DNA of 64,000 bases from Ruminiclostridium papyrosolvens DSM 2782 (GCF_029318685.1 NZ_CP119677.1:4269001-4333000); one strand, 5' to 3'. Counted from the stretch's first letter, positions 52,666 to 62,828 are shown. The notes: generated by a model not told the origin, from the sequence alone. Numbers and translations are program-made.

Positions 52666-53157
52666 CTATAGAATTGGAAACAAACAATACATCTCAGGAT
52701 ACTCAAGTTCAACCATTTGCTTTGGATAAACTTCCACTGTAAATTTATTATTTAGTTTAAGCTTCGCATTCTTTGCCCATTTCTTAGCTTCCTTTTGTCT
52801 TGCCATTAACTTAGTATCCACCATATCCTGATGATTTTCTCCATTAAATTCTACCTTGACATACTTTCCTGCTGGAATTGTAAAACTCTTGAATCCTGTC
52901 TTCTCCTCTTGGATTCCAGTTATTTCAACACCAACTATATAGTCAGGTACTTTATTCAAACAAACTGCATATTCAATCTCTTTGTCCGCACGATTCGGAG
53001 TACTATTCTTCATATCCTCCGTGTACTTGTCCCACATCATTCCAAGACTATTAAAATTAATCGGTAAGCCAGAACTCTGTAAATTCAATCCATAAACTAT
53101 AATAGCTTCCTCAACTGTTATAACCATGACATTACACTTTTCATTATACATATACAT
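52666..53157 (-). CDS. Stand-alone GyrI-like/effector-binding domain protein
   Basis: A 163-residue protein consisting of a GyrI-like (SOUL/AraC effector) domain: IEYAVCLN, YIVGVEITGI, FTIPAGKYVKVEFNG and VEVYPKQ. It lacks a DNA-binding domain. Such stand-alone proteins bind hydrophobic small molecules or hydrolyse some. It lies beside AraC-type and DJ-1 genes but has its own upstream region. Confidence 0.82.
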   Translation of the reverse strand: MYMYNEKCNVMVITVEEAIIVYGLNLQSSGLPINFNSLGMMWDKYTEDMKNSTPNRADKEIEYAVCLNKVPDYIVGVEITGIQEEKTGFKSFTIPAGKYVKVEFNGENHQDMVDTKLMARQKEAKKWAKNAKLKLNNKFTVEVYPKQMVELEYPEMYCLFPIL

Positions 53158-53293
53158 ATTCCCTTTCTAAATGACGTGATTATTAGTTATACCTATATGG
53201 CTATTTTTTCTCTTCGTAAGATGTGATGCATTCACATGCTCATCAATATCTTTATTGTACTTAGCCCTTAGATACGCTAATTCATCATATTAC

Positions 53294-54208
53294 TCATGCT
53301 TCTTTTATTTTCAACCATATTTCCATCTTTGTTGTTTCTGGAGTATGCGTTTCATAATATTCCAGACAAAATGCCTCAGTCTGAATATTATGATTAGGTA
53401 ACCATGTACTAAATAAATATTGTTGTGCTTTATATAGTGCATCTGTAACTAAAAAATGAAAATTCTCTGCTTCAAATGAACAAACAATGTATTCACCCCG
53501 TGGCTGTATCCATTGAGCAATCTCGCTTTGCATCTCACTATTATCTACATCAGCACGTACTCCTGCAAAGTAATTGTAAAATCCATTTTCAGAGCAAGGT
53601 AACATAACTCCGACTTCTTCTGAACCTACTACCATTCCCTGTAACTGATTTTTATATGAATGTATCTCTTCCCATAGATTACCTAATACATCAACACCTG
53701 GGTCGATTCCAAGTCCAGCTCCATATTCAAGCGGCAATTTTTCTGTAAAACCTATATATGTAACATCCAGATCAAAATGTTTCCGATTAATCTCAATCAC
53801 TATGCCATCAGTTATTAATGGTACGCCTTCGTCAATAAGCACATAATTCAATAGAAGCTCGGTCTTTGTCATATGATTTAAAATTTTAGGATTTTTTCGG
53901 TATTCGTTTGGAGTCATACCATAGGTATTTTTAAACGTTCGTGAGAAATGCTCATGTGTTTCAAACCCAAGTTCCAGTGCAATATCAAGTATCCGTAGTT
54001 TTTTATTAAGCAAAATGTCAGCCGCTTTTGCCATGCGTCGAAGTCTGATATATTCAGCAACAGGTTTCTTTACTAACCTATGAAATAATCTCTGGTAGTA
54101 AAACTGTGATAACCCCGCTTTTTCCGCTAAAGCTGCAATAGTAATTTCTTGATTCAGATGACCTTCAATGTAATTAATTGTAACTTGTATTTGTTCCCAT
54201 GCCGGCAT
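53294..54208 (-). CDS. AraC-family regulator with effector-binding domain
   Basis: A 304-residue protein: two helix-turn-helix motifs (ITIAALAEKAGLSQFYYQRL, ILDIALELGFETHEHFSRTF, GMTPNEYRK) in residues 1-105 and a GyrI-like effector domain in 130-300 (YNFAGV-like NYFAGVRADV). Same layout as 34768-35661. It probably senses a drug or peptide and may control the GyrI-like gene just downstream. Confidence 0.88.
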   Translation of the reverse strand: MPAWEQIQVTINYIEGHLNQEITIAALAEKAGLSQFYYQRLFHRLVKKPVAEYIRLRRMAKAADILLNKKLRILDIALELGFETHEHFSRTFKNTYGMTPNEYRKNPKILNHMTKTELLLNYVLIDEGVPLITDGIVIEINRKHFDLDVTYIGFTEKLPLEYGAGLGIDPGVDVLGNLWEEIHSYKNQLQGMVVGSEEVGVMLPCSENGFYNYFAGVRADVDNSEMQSEIAQWIQPRGEYIVCSFEAENFHFLVTDALYKAQQYLFSTWLPNHNIQTEAFCLEYYETHTPETTKMEIWLKIKEA

Positions 54209-54578
54209 TTGATGTGTACCCCCTTGAGCATATAATATCAGATAATTGGAATATGTGCTTGTCTAAGAATGCTCTTTTATCATAGTAAGTTTTTTACTAT
54301 ATACTTAATACAATCTCTTAATCTAATCTGTCAACTCAATACTACTCAATTTAATACCAAAGAAGAGCTTGGGAGTTAATACTTTCCAAAAGTTATTCCC
54401 AGTAATTCTGACTGATAACCGAACTGAATTTCAGAATCCCTGAGAACTTGAATGCGATCAGTATGGAACCATTTATACTAATATTCCTGCAATTTAATTC
54501 TTGCCCAAACAAGTATATATGAGTTCTCTTAGTATTAATATATAAACTATTAACCTGTTTCCGAAAAGGAGGATAAAC
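54209..54578. other. Intergenic region
   Basis: A 370-base region between the leftward AraC gene and a small rightward open frame. It holds the AraC promoter and an AAGGAGG before 54579. No other feature seen. Confidence 0.4.
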
Positions 54579-54716
54579 TTGGAGTCAATTACAAAGGATG
54601 CGCTGCCATCGATCAGCCCATTGAAGCTGCCAAAAATGATTGACCAACTGGTGAAAGGCATTAACTCTATTCCAAAGGTGAAGAGCTATTATCCTGAAGC
54701 GGAAGAGAACAAGTAA
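54579..54716 (+). CDS. Small 45-residue protein, TTG start
   Basis: AAAAGGAGGATAAAC precedes TTG, followed by 44 more codons and TAA. The product begins with ESITKDALPSISPLKLPKM and ends in YYPEAEENK: hydrophilic, Pro/Lys-rich, without Cys or membrane helix. The codon use and higher G+C look coding. Family not recognised. It could be the end fragment of a lost gene, since the neighbourhood is rich in broken genes. Confidence 0.45.
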   Translation: MESITKDALPSISPLKLPKMIDQLVKGINSIPKVKSYYPEAEENK

Positions 54717-54767
54717 GCCCAACCCATTTTCTAAAATTGCCAAATAAAGCATTGTAGTGGAAAAGAG

Positions 54768-55375
54768 TCAGCGCATTGTTGGCCCTTTTCCTACATACTC
54801 TGACGAATCATTTTTTAAATCAAATAAGTTCATTTGCTTTGGAGCACTTTGTGCCTTTTCATGCAGGGTATAGTTTGCAATTAATATTTCAGGAAATTGC
54901 GCACCATTGTCATATCTCTGCTTGATGTTGTTGATTCTTGTGTAGCTTTCAATTACAATTCCGGGCCTATCGTAGAGATCTCTAATAAACTCACAGTCGT
55001 TATATGACAACAGAAACTTTCCTTCAATAGAAATTAGCGTATCCCTTAGCCGAATGTGATCCTCCTTCCTAAAACCCTCCTCTCCAACATTTTTGTAGTA
55101 CTTTTTAAAATCATTGAATTGCCTTAAATCTAAAGATTGAATCATTATTTCTATACGTTCATATCTATCCATTACTAAATCCACAACATAGCTTCTATCT
55201 ATTTTTTCTTCAGGCCAAAGATGCTTCTGCAATTTTAATTACTTCATTTCGAGAAACAACCGGCAAATCATAGCTAATATTTTTTTCAGCAGTTCACCAA
55301 ATAGCTCAATGAGGAAATTCGCTGAGTTCTTTGCATTTTCACTTTATTTCATTTTCATCACTGAAAACATGCATT
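54768..55375 (-). pseudogene. Broken D12-class DNA adenine methylase fragment
   Basis: The last part (about 54850-55100) reads RLRDTLISIEGKFLLSYNDC and then FIRDLYD and PEILIANY, the C-terminal signature of D12-class N6-adenine methyltransferases. Upstream, the frame breaks: KIAE continues into KHLWPEEKIDRSY only with one base added near 55220, and ELLKK into NISYDLPVVSRNE only with one more base in an A-run near 55287. The N-terminal SAM-binding half is missing. It is a truncated, frameshifted relic, possibly fused to a second gene. Confidence 0.65.
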
Positions 55376-55948
55376 TTAACTTACAATATCCACCACCACT
55401 TTACATCTCAATCCTGTGGCGACAGGATCATCAAACCAAAGAGTATAAACCTGAAAGACATCAGTGTTTAGTAATTGATTAAGATTACTAAGATTCTCAA
55501 TAACAAAGATACCATTCTTCTCTAGCATTCTGTCGGCAGACTCATGCTCTTTTCCACGGCGTATTCCAGCGCAGTCAATTCCCAAAAAACAAAGTGGTTG
55601 ATTAGAAAGCCACTGTATCAACTCATTAGATAACTGCGGATGCTCTCGAAAATAATCAACTGTACCGTACTTCTCTTGTTCACTTCGACCAGTACGTACT
55701 AGAAGAAATGCATTTTCTGGTATATATAAATTTTCAATATCTGAGAGAGAAATCTCACGATTATCTGCAATATTTGATACATCCCAAAGTATCCCTTGGC
55801 ATATAATGTAATCTAATGGGATATCACTTTTCTCATAGGTATCTAAATGTGTACCCACATGTCCAGTAGCTAGATGGCGATTCTCTTTGGTAGAGAGCCA
55901 TTGCTCCATTAAACCCACATCCACTTGTGTTGTCAAGTCATATTTCAT
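55376..55948 (-). CDS. Cyclase/kynurenine-formamidase-like metal hydrolase
   Basis: A 190-residue protein with the HxGTHxD metal-binding motif (HVGTHLD) and a later cyclase-family segment (LCFLGIDCAGIRRGKEHESAD). The family uses a metal to open or close lactam/formamide bonds; the exact substrate is not clear and the protein is slightly shorter than KynB. AGGAGG before the ATG lies at the end of the MarR gene (4-base overlap). Confidence 0.82.
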   Translation of the reverse strand: MKYDLTTQVDVGLMEQWLSTKENRHLATGHVGTHLDTYEKSDIPLDYIICQGILWDVSNIADNREISLSDIENLYIPENAFLLVRTGRSEQEKYGTVDYFREHPQLSNELIQWLSNQPLCFLGIDCAGIRRGKEHESADRMLEKNGIFVIENLSNLNQLLNTDVFQVYTLWFDDPVATGLRCKVVVDIVS

Positions 55949-56397
55949 CGAGATTCCTCCTGTATTTTTGCTTGTAGATAGTTATTAAATTTTTGTAGAA
56001 ATTCGAGTACTACTTGTTGTTCCTTTATTGGAACAGAGGATAAAAAAGCAATATCTCGTTCTTCCCATTTTGTATGAGCAACCTCATGTTGCTTATACAG
56101 AACTTCGCCTATAGAGGTCAATCGATAGTAAATTTCTTTTTTATTATCAGAAAGAGTATAACGTTCTATAAGACCATCTTGTAGTAATCGCTTAGCTAGC
56201 TTTGTAACTGCACCTCTAGTCATCGATAGAAGCGCAGCGAGTTGCACTCCATTTGGGCGTTCAAGCTTTCCGATAGCTTCAATACAGTGCAATTCAGAAT
56301 TAGTATATCGTGAATTTAAACCACTATTTATAAGATTGCTAAGTATATCTTGATTGTTATAAAGCTGCGTAAACTGCCGAAGCATTGCTCGTTCCAT
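55945..56397 (-). CDS. MarR-family transcriptional regulator
   Basis: A 150-residue winged-helix protein (ELHCIEAIGKLERPNGVQLA, LLSMTRGAVTKLAKRL, YTLSDNKKEIYYRLTSIG). GGAGGTGC precedes the ATG. It is translationally coupled to the cyclase gene and probably controls it. Confidence 0.9.
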   Translation of the reverse strand: MERAMLRQFTQLYNNQDILSNLINSGLNSRYTNSELHCIEAIGKLERPNGVQLAALLSMTRGAVTKLAKRLLQDGLIERYTLSDNKKEIYYRLTSIGEVLYKQHEVAHTKWEERDIAFLSSVPIKEQQVVLEFLQKFNNYLQAKIQEESR

Positions 56398-56569
56398 TTT
56401 GCACCTCCTTATTGTTTCCTGGTAAGCAATAAGATAGTAACATGTTTAAATATTGTTGTCAAGTAAACAAAAGGGGGCAAATATTTAAACAATCTACAGA
56501 ATAGGAGCTGCATTGTCCTATTCGATATATTATCACTACTTTTGGAGGTAAATAGAAATTACCTTTTGT

Positions 56570-56830
56570 GTGAATGTTGTCAGGTGGTGTTCCCCTGAGA
56601 AACTGTGCCTCAAGAGAAGATTGGATGGTATTACAAATGTTATGTTATCACAATCTTTAAAAGAGCTAGAAACGTCTGGAATAGTTTATCGAGTACAGTA
56701 TAATGAAGTTCCCCCACACGTAGAATATTCCTTAACGGAGAAGGGTGCCAGCATTGTACCTGCTTTGACGCAGATTGGTCAGTGGGCGATAGAAAATATA
56801 CAAAGCGAAACTACTTACGGAATTTTGTGC
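56570..56830 (+). pseudogene. Truncated HxlR-family regulator
   Basis: From about residue 18 the frame matches the HxlR winged helix (KRRLDGITNVMLSQSLKEL, YNEVPPHVEYSLTEKG, IGQWAIENIQ). The N-terminal 30-40 residues of the family are absent or scrambled (RWCSPEKLCL). The 3' end runs directly into the IS256-type transposase remnant, whose reverse strand supplies the last codons. Not functional as it stands. Confidence 0.65.
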
Positions 56831-57613
56831 GACAAACCTTCTTTAAATCTGCCATTAGCGATTTCAAGTCTTTGTACGAAACAAACTTTGTAGTGTTACG
56901 TATTTGATGAATTATACACTGTTGAAGCTCTGTAGCTGGATATACTGCTGCTATGGCAGTCGGGAATCGCGTAAGTCCATCAACACAAGCAATTAAGATA
57001 TCCTGTACTCCACGATTTTTCATATCATTCATTACAGAAGTCCAAAAATTAGCACTTTCATTCTCGCCAATCCACATTCCAAGGGCTTCACGAAAGCCTT
57101 CCATGTTAATACCGATTGCAATGTATACTGCCTTCTTGATTATTCGTCCTTCACTTCTTACATGAAAGTGGATTGCATCCATAAATACAACTGCGTAAAG
57201 AGGTTCTAATGGCCTACTTTGCCAATCTTTTACCATTGGTAGAACTTTATCGGTTATTCTGCTAACTGTAGAGTCAGACATTTCTACTCCGTACAAATCC
57301 TTAACATGGGTTTCAATATCTCCTGTACTCATTCCCTTGGCATACATTGATATGATCTTTTCCTCTATGTCTTTTGGCAGAACAGTTTGATGTTTCTGTA
57401 TAAGCTGAGGCTCAAATTCGCCATTACGGTCTCTTGGAACATCAATGGCAATGTCGCCGTAGCTAGATGACATGGTTTTAGAGGAATATCCATTTCTGCT
57501 GTTATCAGTAGATTTGTTTTTGTAGTCATATTTAGAATAACCTAAATTTGTTAATGTCAATCGAAATTTAGGCCACTTGCTGGTCAAATTTTAGGCCACC
57601 TATACATAAAAAT

Positions 57614-58372
57614 TTAAACATTCTCAGTCTGTTTGGCAAGGGCCTGTTTAAACCGATAACTGTCACCATTAATATTTAATATATGGGCATTATGGGTTAT
57701 CCGATCCAATAAAGCCGCAGTCATTTGTTCATCTCCCAACACCTCCGTCCATTTTGGAAATTCCAAATTTGTAGTTATGATTAGACTACCTCTTTCATAT
57801 CGGGAAGAACAAAACTGAAACAGCAATTCCGCACCTACCTTACTGAATGGTACATATCCCAATTCATCCAGAATAACTAAATGTGGCCCCAACCACTGTT
57901 TTTCAAGCTTGTTTAAACGATATTCCTGTTGTGCTGCAAGTAATTCGTTTATCAATCCTGCTGCCGTATAGAATTTTACTCTCATACCCTGACGGCAGGC
58001 TTCATAACCTAGAGCCGTTGCAATATGTGTTTTACCTACACCAGAGCTACCTACAAGTATTATGTTTTCCCTGTTCCCAATATACTCCCCCTGCATTAAC
58101 TTCAATATTTTGGGCTTGCGTAGGGACGGGATTACTTTAAAATCAAAACTTTCAAGTGTTTTAATTACTGGAAAGCATGCCTGACGTATGCCTCTTTGAA
58201 TACGGTTGTTTTCTCTCTGGTGAACTTCCTGTTCCAATACTCCTAACAAGTAACCCTCATAATCAAGATTGTTATCTGCGGCTTCTCTCGCTAAAGACTC
58301 GTAGATCTTGGCAGCCTGAGGCATTTTTAGTTTTTTAAAATATGCTTCTAGAAGCATTTTGTTAACGGCCAT
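57614..58372 (-). CDS. istB: IS21-family helper ATPase IstB
   Basis: A 252-residue AAA+ ATPase with Walker A (GSSGVGKTH) and Walker B (LVILDELGYVPF). IstB remodels target DNA and activates the IstA transposase. Its ATG overlaps the istA stop by one base (TAATG), giving coupled translation. Confidence 0.95.
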   Translation of the reverse strand: MAVNKMLLEAYFKKLKMPQAAKIYESLAREAADNNLDYEGYLLGVLEQEVHQRENNRIQRGIRQACFPVIKTLESFDFKVIPSLRKPKILKLMQGEYIGNRENIILVGSSGVGKTHIATALGYEACRQGMRVKFYTAAGLINELLAAQQEYRLNKLEKQWLGPHLVILDELGYVPFSKVGAELLFQFCSSRYERGSLIITTNLEFPKWTEVLGDEQMTAALLDRITHNAHILNINGDSYRFKQALAKQTENV

Positions 58373-59853
58373 TAATGATCACCCCCTGTCATCAGTATGC
58401 TATATTTATCAAGATTAGGAGGTGTTACAATAACTTCCGGAATGCTCTGAAGCTTGTCCTTGTTAATGGGATCTGCTTTATGGCTTAAAACCAATGTCTG
58501 CCCCAGTATGTTAAGTACCCCGTCATATCCGTAAACATTGTATTCCATTGCTATTTCAATAGCTTCAGTTACCTGTGAAGGATGGTAATCTCTATGGAGC
58601 ATAAGTATTTTTACAAATTCCCGGTTACCTCTGGGATTCCTTGCTAACAGGCAGCGGCGATATTGTTCATAGATAGGGGGAAGTGTCTGAGGGTTGTATA
58701 CTTTTGTATTTCCTAATGCTCGAGATTTGAAAAGCAAAAGTTCCAGATAGTGATCCAGTATGATACTATCCTTATTGCGGCCATGTATTCTGAAATGTTC
58801 TGCGATTGTAGAGCCTTTTGAGATAATTTTAATCTCTTCAGCAGTTGCCCTAACTGTCACCTTTTCTCCAACATATGAAGTAGGGACGGAGTAGCGGTTG
58901 GTTTCAAATTGTATCATTGAATATCGGTTAACTTTAGCCTCTTTATACCTTGCTCCATCAAACCTTACTGTGGGCAATGGCCTTAATGCGGATTTTTCAG
59001 CTTCCCATTTTGAGTTTTTCTCTAATAGCTTAATACATTCATTATGTAAGTAATGATTTAATTCCTCAAAGGAATTTACATCCGGATAAGGTACAAAGAA
59101 TCTTCTGACTACTTCTTTACCTGCATTTTCTACTCCGCCTTTTTCATTACCCCTAGCAGGTCTGCAGAATGTAGATTCATAAAGGTAATGAGTGCGAAGA
59201 GATATGAATTGCTCCTGTTCTTCCCGATTACTGCCCTGAAGTACCTTCTTAACTGCTGTTTTTAAATTGTCATAGGCTATCTTGTAGGGTACACCCTTCA
59301 TAAACTCAAAACATTTAATATGTCCGTCAAAGAATGCCTCCTGCTTCTCAAAGGGATATGCCCTTACATAGAAGCCTCCAGAGCCTCTCAATTTCATAAC
59401 AAAAATATGAGCCTTTGTTTCCTTACCGTTCAGATAGAAATATGCCTCTGTCCAATCTACTTCCGCATAAGTTCCGAGCTCAAATTCCAACGGAAGAAAT
59501 GCTTCTTTTTGTTTTCTGTATTCCTGCCTGAGAAAGTCAGAAACAGTGTTGTAACCACCGCTAAAGCCTTCTTGCCTTAAAATTCCAAATATTTTTGTTC
59601 CGGTATGCCGTTGTTTACGATGCCTTTGCTTATCATCTTCGATAATTTGCCGAATCATTGGTATATATGGTCCTAAAACAGGATGGTTGCGTTCTTTGGT
59701 TAGCTTATATTTAGGAGGTTTTGTCTCCTCCAGAGATAAATACTTTGAAATTGTATCCCTGTGAATTCCGGTTCTGCGGCTTATTTCTCTGATACTTAGG
59801 TCTTCCATAAAGTACATTTTTCTGATATCTTCTAATTGTGCCATCTTAATCAT
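58372..59853 (-). CDS. istA: IS21-family transposase IstA
   Basis: A 493-residue protein with an N-terminal helix-turn-helix (LSIREISRRTGIHRDTISKY), a DDE integrase core with Asp in AEVDWTEA, Asp in KIAYDNLKTA and Glu in RGNEKGGVEN, and a C-terminal beta-barrel region. AGGAGG is six bases before the ATG. It appears intact. Confidence 0.95.
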   Translation of the reverse strand: MIKMAQLEDIRKMYFMEDLSIREISRRTGIHRDTISKYLSLEETKPPKYKLTKERNHPVLGPYIPMIRQIIEDDKQRHRKQRHTGTKIFGILRQEGFSGGYNTVSDFLRQEYRKQKEAFLPLEFELGTYAEVDWTEAYFYLNGKETKAHIFVMKLRGSGGFYVRAYPFEKQEAFFDGHIKCFEFMKGVPYKIAYDNLKTAVKKVLQGSNREEQEQFISLRTHYLYESTFCRPARGNEKGGVENAGKEVVRRFFVPYPDVNSFEELNHYLHNECIKLLEKNSKWEAEKSALRPLPTVRFDGARYKEAKVNRYSMIQFETNRYSVPTSYVGEKVTVRATAEEIKIISKGSTIAEHFRIHGRNKDSIILDHYLELLLFKSRALGNTKVYNPQTLPPIYEQYRRCLLARNPRGNREFVKILMLHRDYHPSQVTEAIEIAMEYNVYGYDGVLNILGQTLVLSHKADPINKDKLQSIPEVIVTPPNLDKYSILMTGGDH

Positions 59854-60358
59854 ACCTTTCCTCCTGTACGATAGTGTCTGGATAACAAAATCATACAGGA
59901 AAATTTGATTAAGGTGGCCTATTTTTTTACCGGTAAGTGGTACAATTTTAGAATAGCATTAACATAAATTCTCATCAAGCTCAGACTCTAAGCCTGTTTC
60001 AATAACTTGAGAAATTAACTCCTTGACTAATTCGTTGATGTCATTAAATCCTGTTAAGGGATTTTCCTTTAAAAATTCACCAATAAGTTTACGACTTCTT
60101 TTTTTCTCTGGACTTTCATTTCTTCTTCCCATAAAAAAACCTCCATAATTGATATTAATTTTAACATCAATCATGGAAGTTTACACAAACTTTGAAACGG
60201 ACTCTATAAAGCTATTAAATCAACCCAAATATCTTGTACTTAAGATTATGCCATAACATTTTAAATTATCCTGACAATCTGCAAACAAATTTTACATCAG
60301 TTATGTATAACTATACGAAACTTGATTTTTCCCAGAGGGGTGTAAACCTAAGTACCGA

Positions 60359-61174
60359 TCAGGACAGCTTATGATATACAAATTGCTTTAATAAAATTTC
60401 TTCTTTAAAAAAGATACCCAATTGTTTATTGTTTCCCTCTTCAATACTAAGTAACATTGTTTGTTCTCCTGAGGTACTTATCTTATGCTTAGTAACAAGC
60501 AACCTAATGAATACATACTCTGAAACCTTTTTTACAATTTGTTTTGCCTGTACAGTGAAAAACTTACTTTTATGTAATATTGCCTGTTCTATCTTTTCCC
60601 CCATTCCATTATCACTTATTTTCCTTCCAAATAAGTCAAAAGAATCACTTGTATATAATATACTGTACGGTATATTATATTTATTAGTATGTGTATATGC
60701 ATAATTTCTCATTTCAATATAGTTATCAATCTTTTTTTCAAGGTTAACATTTTTAAATAATATCCCAGATATATTCTTTATATCGTTTATAATACTCTTT
60801 AAATTTGCTTCTATTATTTTTTTTATTTCTTCATTTACTATGTCATCATGCCTTACTTCAATAAGTTTAAAATTTATCGGTTTATGTAGGGGGCAGCTTT
60901 CATATTGACTTTTATTATACTCAGCCAACCCCTCAATATTTTTTGTAAAATGCCTAGCATGTAGTCCCTTACGTCCAGTTATCTCCTCAACATACTCATC
61001 TTTATATAAATTAATTACTTGAATTGGATTATTGCACATTGGACATAAAGCAAAGTGTGGGCTTTTATATCTTTTTTTATCGTGATAATATGGCTTGCTC
61101 TTATGTGAATGCTGTTCGTAGTTTTCAACAGTCAACTCATATTCTTTGCCATCAAGAGTTTTAAATACATTCAT
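60359..61174 (-). CDS. Hypothetical protein with a zinc-knuckle-like N-terminus
   Basis: About 271 residues. The N-terminal region has a CPMCNNPI pair and a possible Cys/His partner set (HARHF, CPLHKPINF), which could bind zinc. The rest is helical and Lys/Ile-rich without a recognised motif. The start is ATG at 61174 after GGGAGGACGGA; an earlier in-frame ATG overlaps no site. Its position between an IS and an Mrr gene suggests an accessory or defence role, unproven. Confidence 0.6.
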   Translation of the reverse strand: MNVFKTLDGKEYELTVENYEQHSHKSKPYYHDKKRYKSPHFALCPMCNNPIQVINLYKDEYVEEITGRKGLHARHFTKNIEGLAEYNKSQYESCPLHKPINFKLIEVRHDDIVNEEIKKIIEANLKSIINDIKNISGILFKNVNLEKKIDNYIEMRNYAYTHTNKYNIPYSILYTSDSFDLFGRKISDNGMGEKIEQAILHKSKFFTVQAKQIVKKVSEYVFIRLLVTKHKISTSGEQTMLLSIEEGNNKQLGIFFKEEILLKQFVYHKLS

Positions 61175-61239
61175 TCCGTCCTCCCTGATACTCCTCATTC
61201 ATAGAACATACTGCAGCACGAACACATATCATTCAAAAT

Positions 61240-62274
61240 TTACTCATTATCAGTAAATGTCAAAGTCCATATGCGCTTTAATGGTATCTCCGCTTTTATT
61301 TCATCGTCTAATTTTTCATAATTCTCCAAAAGCTCATTAATAATTTCCTTTTGATCCCAAAGCCTTACATTAAAAAACTGGGACGGAATTTCTTTATAAA
61401 CAGAGCTTTTGAATCCACTCCAGGAAACCAACAAACCATGATCGGCTTTGTAATTATGCATTGTACCTACTAACTGGTCGAGAATTGGTCTATCAACTTG
61501 GGCATCAGTTGTTTTAACCTGAATACATAATTTAGGACTTCCAAAGCCTAGCGGACCTTGAGAAGCGAGGATATCAACACCTTTATCGGGGCCTTCCGGA
61601 CTGCGGTAAGTTACATAACCTTTGGCCTTCAATATAGCCTCAACAATTCGAGCCATACCATGACCTTTAAATTTTCTCATAAGGTGTTTTGCTATGTGAT
61701 CCATAGCATATTGTTCAAAATCAAAACCGTTTTCATTAAGCTCATCATCAACATCTTGTAGATTTTGAACATCCATTCCTTCTTTAGGCAACCATTTATT
61801 TTTTTCCATAGCCTTTATTCTATTCTCTGCATCATTTCTACTTATGCGGCAAACAGTCATAAATGCTCCAAGAGAATAAAGAATGTCTTGTTCAAAATTC
61901 ACCCTAGGAATATCAGTAGCAAACCACCTTACAGCCCTATAATGAAAATATGGGTCTTCTTGCTTTTTATCGAATACATATTCACTGGTTATTTCTCCGA
62001 TATGTACAGATGCCTTCATTTTACTAGGCAGCACAATCCAGTCTCCAATCTTAATCTCATGTGCTATAGGCCAAATCTGAGAAGCCCAGTTTCTAGCACG
62101 TCCAGGAATCTCTGCACCATAATCCTCTAAGAGGTAGTTATATAAGTCCTTCTTACTTTTAAATTTAGTTAAATCAAGCTTAAGTTCCTCCCATGTAAGA
62201 TATACTCTATTATCTTCTAGAAACTTGTTCTCATACTCTCCTGAACTACCTGCACGAAACAGCCATATAGCCAT
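61240..62274 (-). CDS. Mrr-family restriction endonuclease
   Basis: A 344-residue protein. Residues 1-150 resemble an N-terminal DNA/modification-reading module (AIWLFRAG, IWPIAHEIKIGDWIVLPS). The C-terminal 215-320 is an Mrr_cat PD-(D/E)xK nuclease: Asp in GPDKGVDILA and QVK in KLCIQVKTTDAQ. Such enzymes cut methylated or foreign DNA (type IV restriction). No partner methylase is in the window, which fits type IV. Confidence 0.88.
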   Translation of the reverse strand: MAIWLFRAGSSGEYENKFLEDNRVYLTWEELKLDLTKFKSKKDLYNYLLEDYGAEIPGRARNWASQIWPIAHEIKIGDWIVLPSKMKASVHIGEITSEYVFDKKQEDPYFHYRAVRWFATDIPRVNFEQDILYSLGAFMTVCRISRNDAENRIKAMEKNKWLPKEGMDVQNLQDVDDELNENGFDFEQYAMDHIAKHLMRKFKGHGMARIVEAILKAKGYVTYRSPEGPDKGVDILASQGPLGFGSPKLCIQVKTTDAQVDRPILDQLVGTMHNYKADHGLLVSWSGFKSSVYKEIPSQFFNVRLWDQKEIINELLENYEKLDDEIKAEIPLKRIWTLTFTDNE

Positions 62275-62828
62275 AATTGTATCCTCCTATCAATTGGTCC
62301 CTATTTACTTTTATTTCTAGCTTAATCCTTTGTAGTAAATTAGTATATCTAACACAAAACATAACATATTATGGGTTTATTTTCAACTATTGTAAATAGA
62401 GATATTCTAAATTCAGCCACTGAATACCTTTCCGCAAAACCCTCTTCCCTTCCGCATATTTCTTTAATTTTGCGAAAAAGTACCCCCCCTATCCCCCTCC
62501 CCCATCAAAAAAAGTGTGTCCACGGAAACATGAAACACACAACAAAAAAGGGGCATATCGCCCCGAACCTTTGATATATATTTGTTTTTTTAGGAACACA
62601 TTACTCCGCTACGCTCCGTAATGCGGGCTTTCTCGCTAAGTTCAGACTTCGTAGCCTCGTCTTCACTAAGCTTTCAATGCCTCTATCAACGTAACTGACT
62701 CAACGTGCCTAGAGTGTGCAAAATAGATGCCGATTGGAGCTGGTCGGGCCTTGACGGAATGGTACATTTTTCATTCTCTTGAAGTAGCTCTATATAAAAA
62801 ATCTTTACCATCCTGTGGGAGTATCAAT
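62275..62828. other. Intergenic region with repeats
   Basis: A 554-base gap. It contains pyrimidine-rich runs (CCCCCCTATCCCCCTCCCCC near 62485), a small terminator (62543-62565), a near-palindrome beginning CATTACTCCGC and ending CTCCGTAATG (about 62600-62624) and the 62722-62762 stretch similar to 51898-51938. No gene found. Confidence 0.45.
62543..62565 (-). terminator. Terminator behind the two orphan genes
   Basis: GGGGC at 62550-62554 and GCCCC at 62560-62564 form a short stem followed on the minus strand by TTTTTT. It lies 260 bases beyond the stop at 62829, so assignment to that gene is tentative. Confidence 0.5.

Larger units (their letters stand above)
57549..59964 (-). mobile_element. 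Complete IS21-family insertion sequence
   Basis: A 2416-base element with ends TGTTAATG (57549-57556) and CATTAACA (59957-59964), and a six-base target duplication TAAATT on each side (57543-57548 and 59965-59970). The ends also share longer inner repeats (CCACTTGCTGGT-like and TAGGCCACC). It carries istA and istB in the usual order and is inserted in the IS256-type transposase. Both frames are intact, so it may still be active. Confidence 0.92.
56811..60207 (-). mobile_element. IS256-family element, split by IS21 and truncated at its 3' end
   Basis: The transposase N-terminus lies at 59965-60132 (ATG with GGAGG; ENPLTGFNDINELVKEL, ELDEN) and the rest at 56811-57542 (GYSKYDYKNKSTDNSRNGY, MDAIHFHVRSEG, AIGINMEGFREALGMW). 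Joining them across the IS21 insertion restores the usual ELDENLGYSKYDYKNK junction. The catalytic core includes Asp in VVFMDAIHF and Asp in IACVDGLTRFP; the expected last third, with the catalytic Glu, is missing after LMADLKKV, where it meets the hxlR remnant. The right end near 60180-60207 carries a likely terminal repeat (ACACAAACTTTGAAACGG). Confidence 0.85.
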
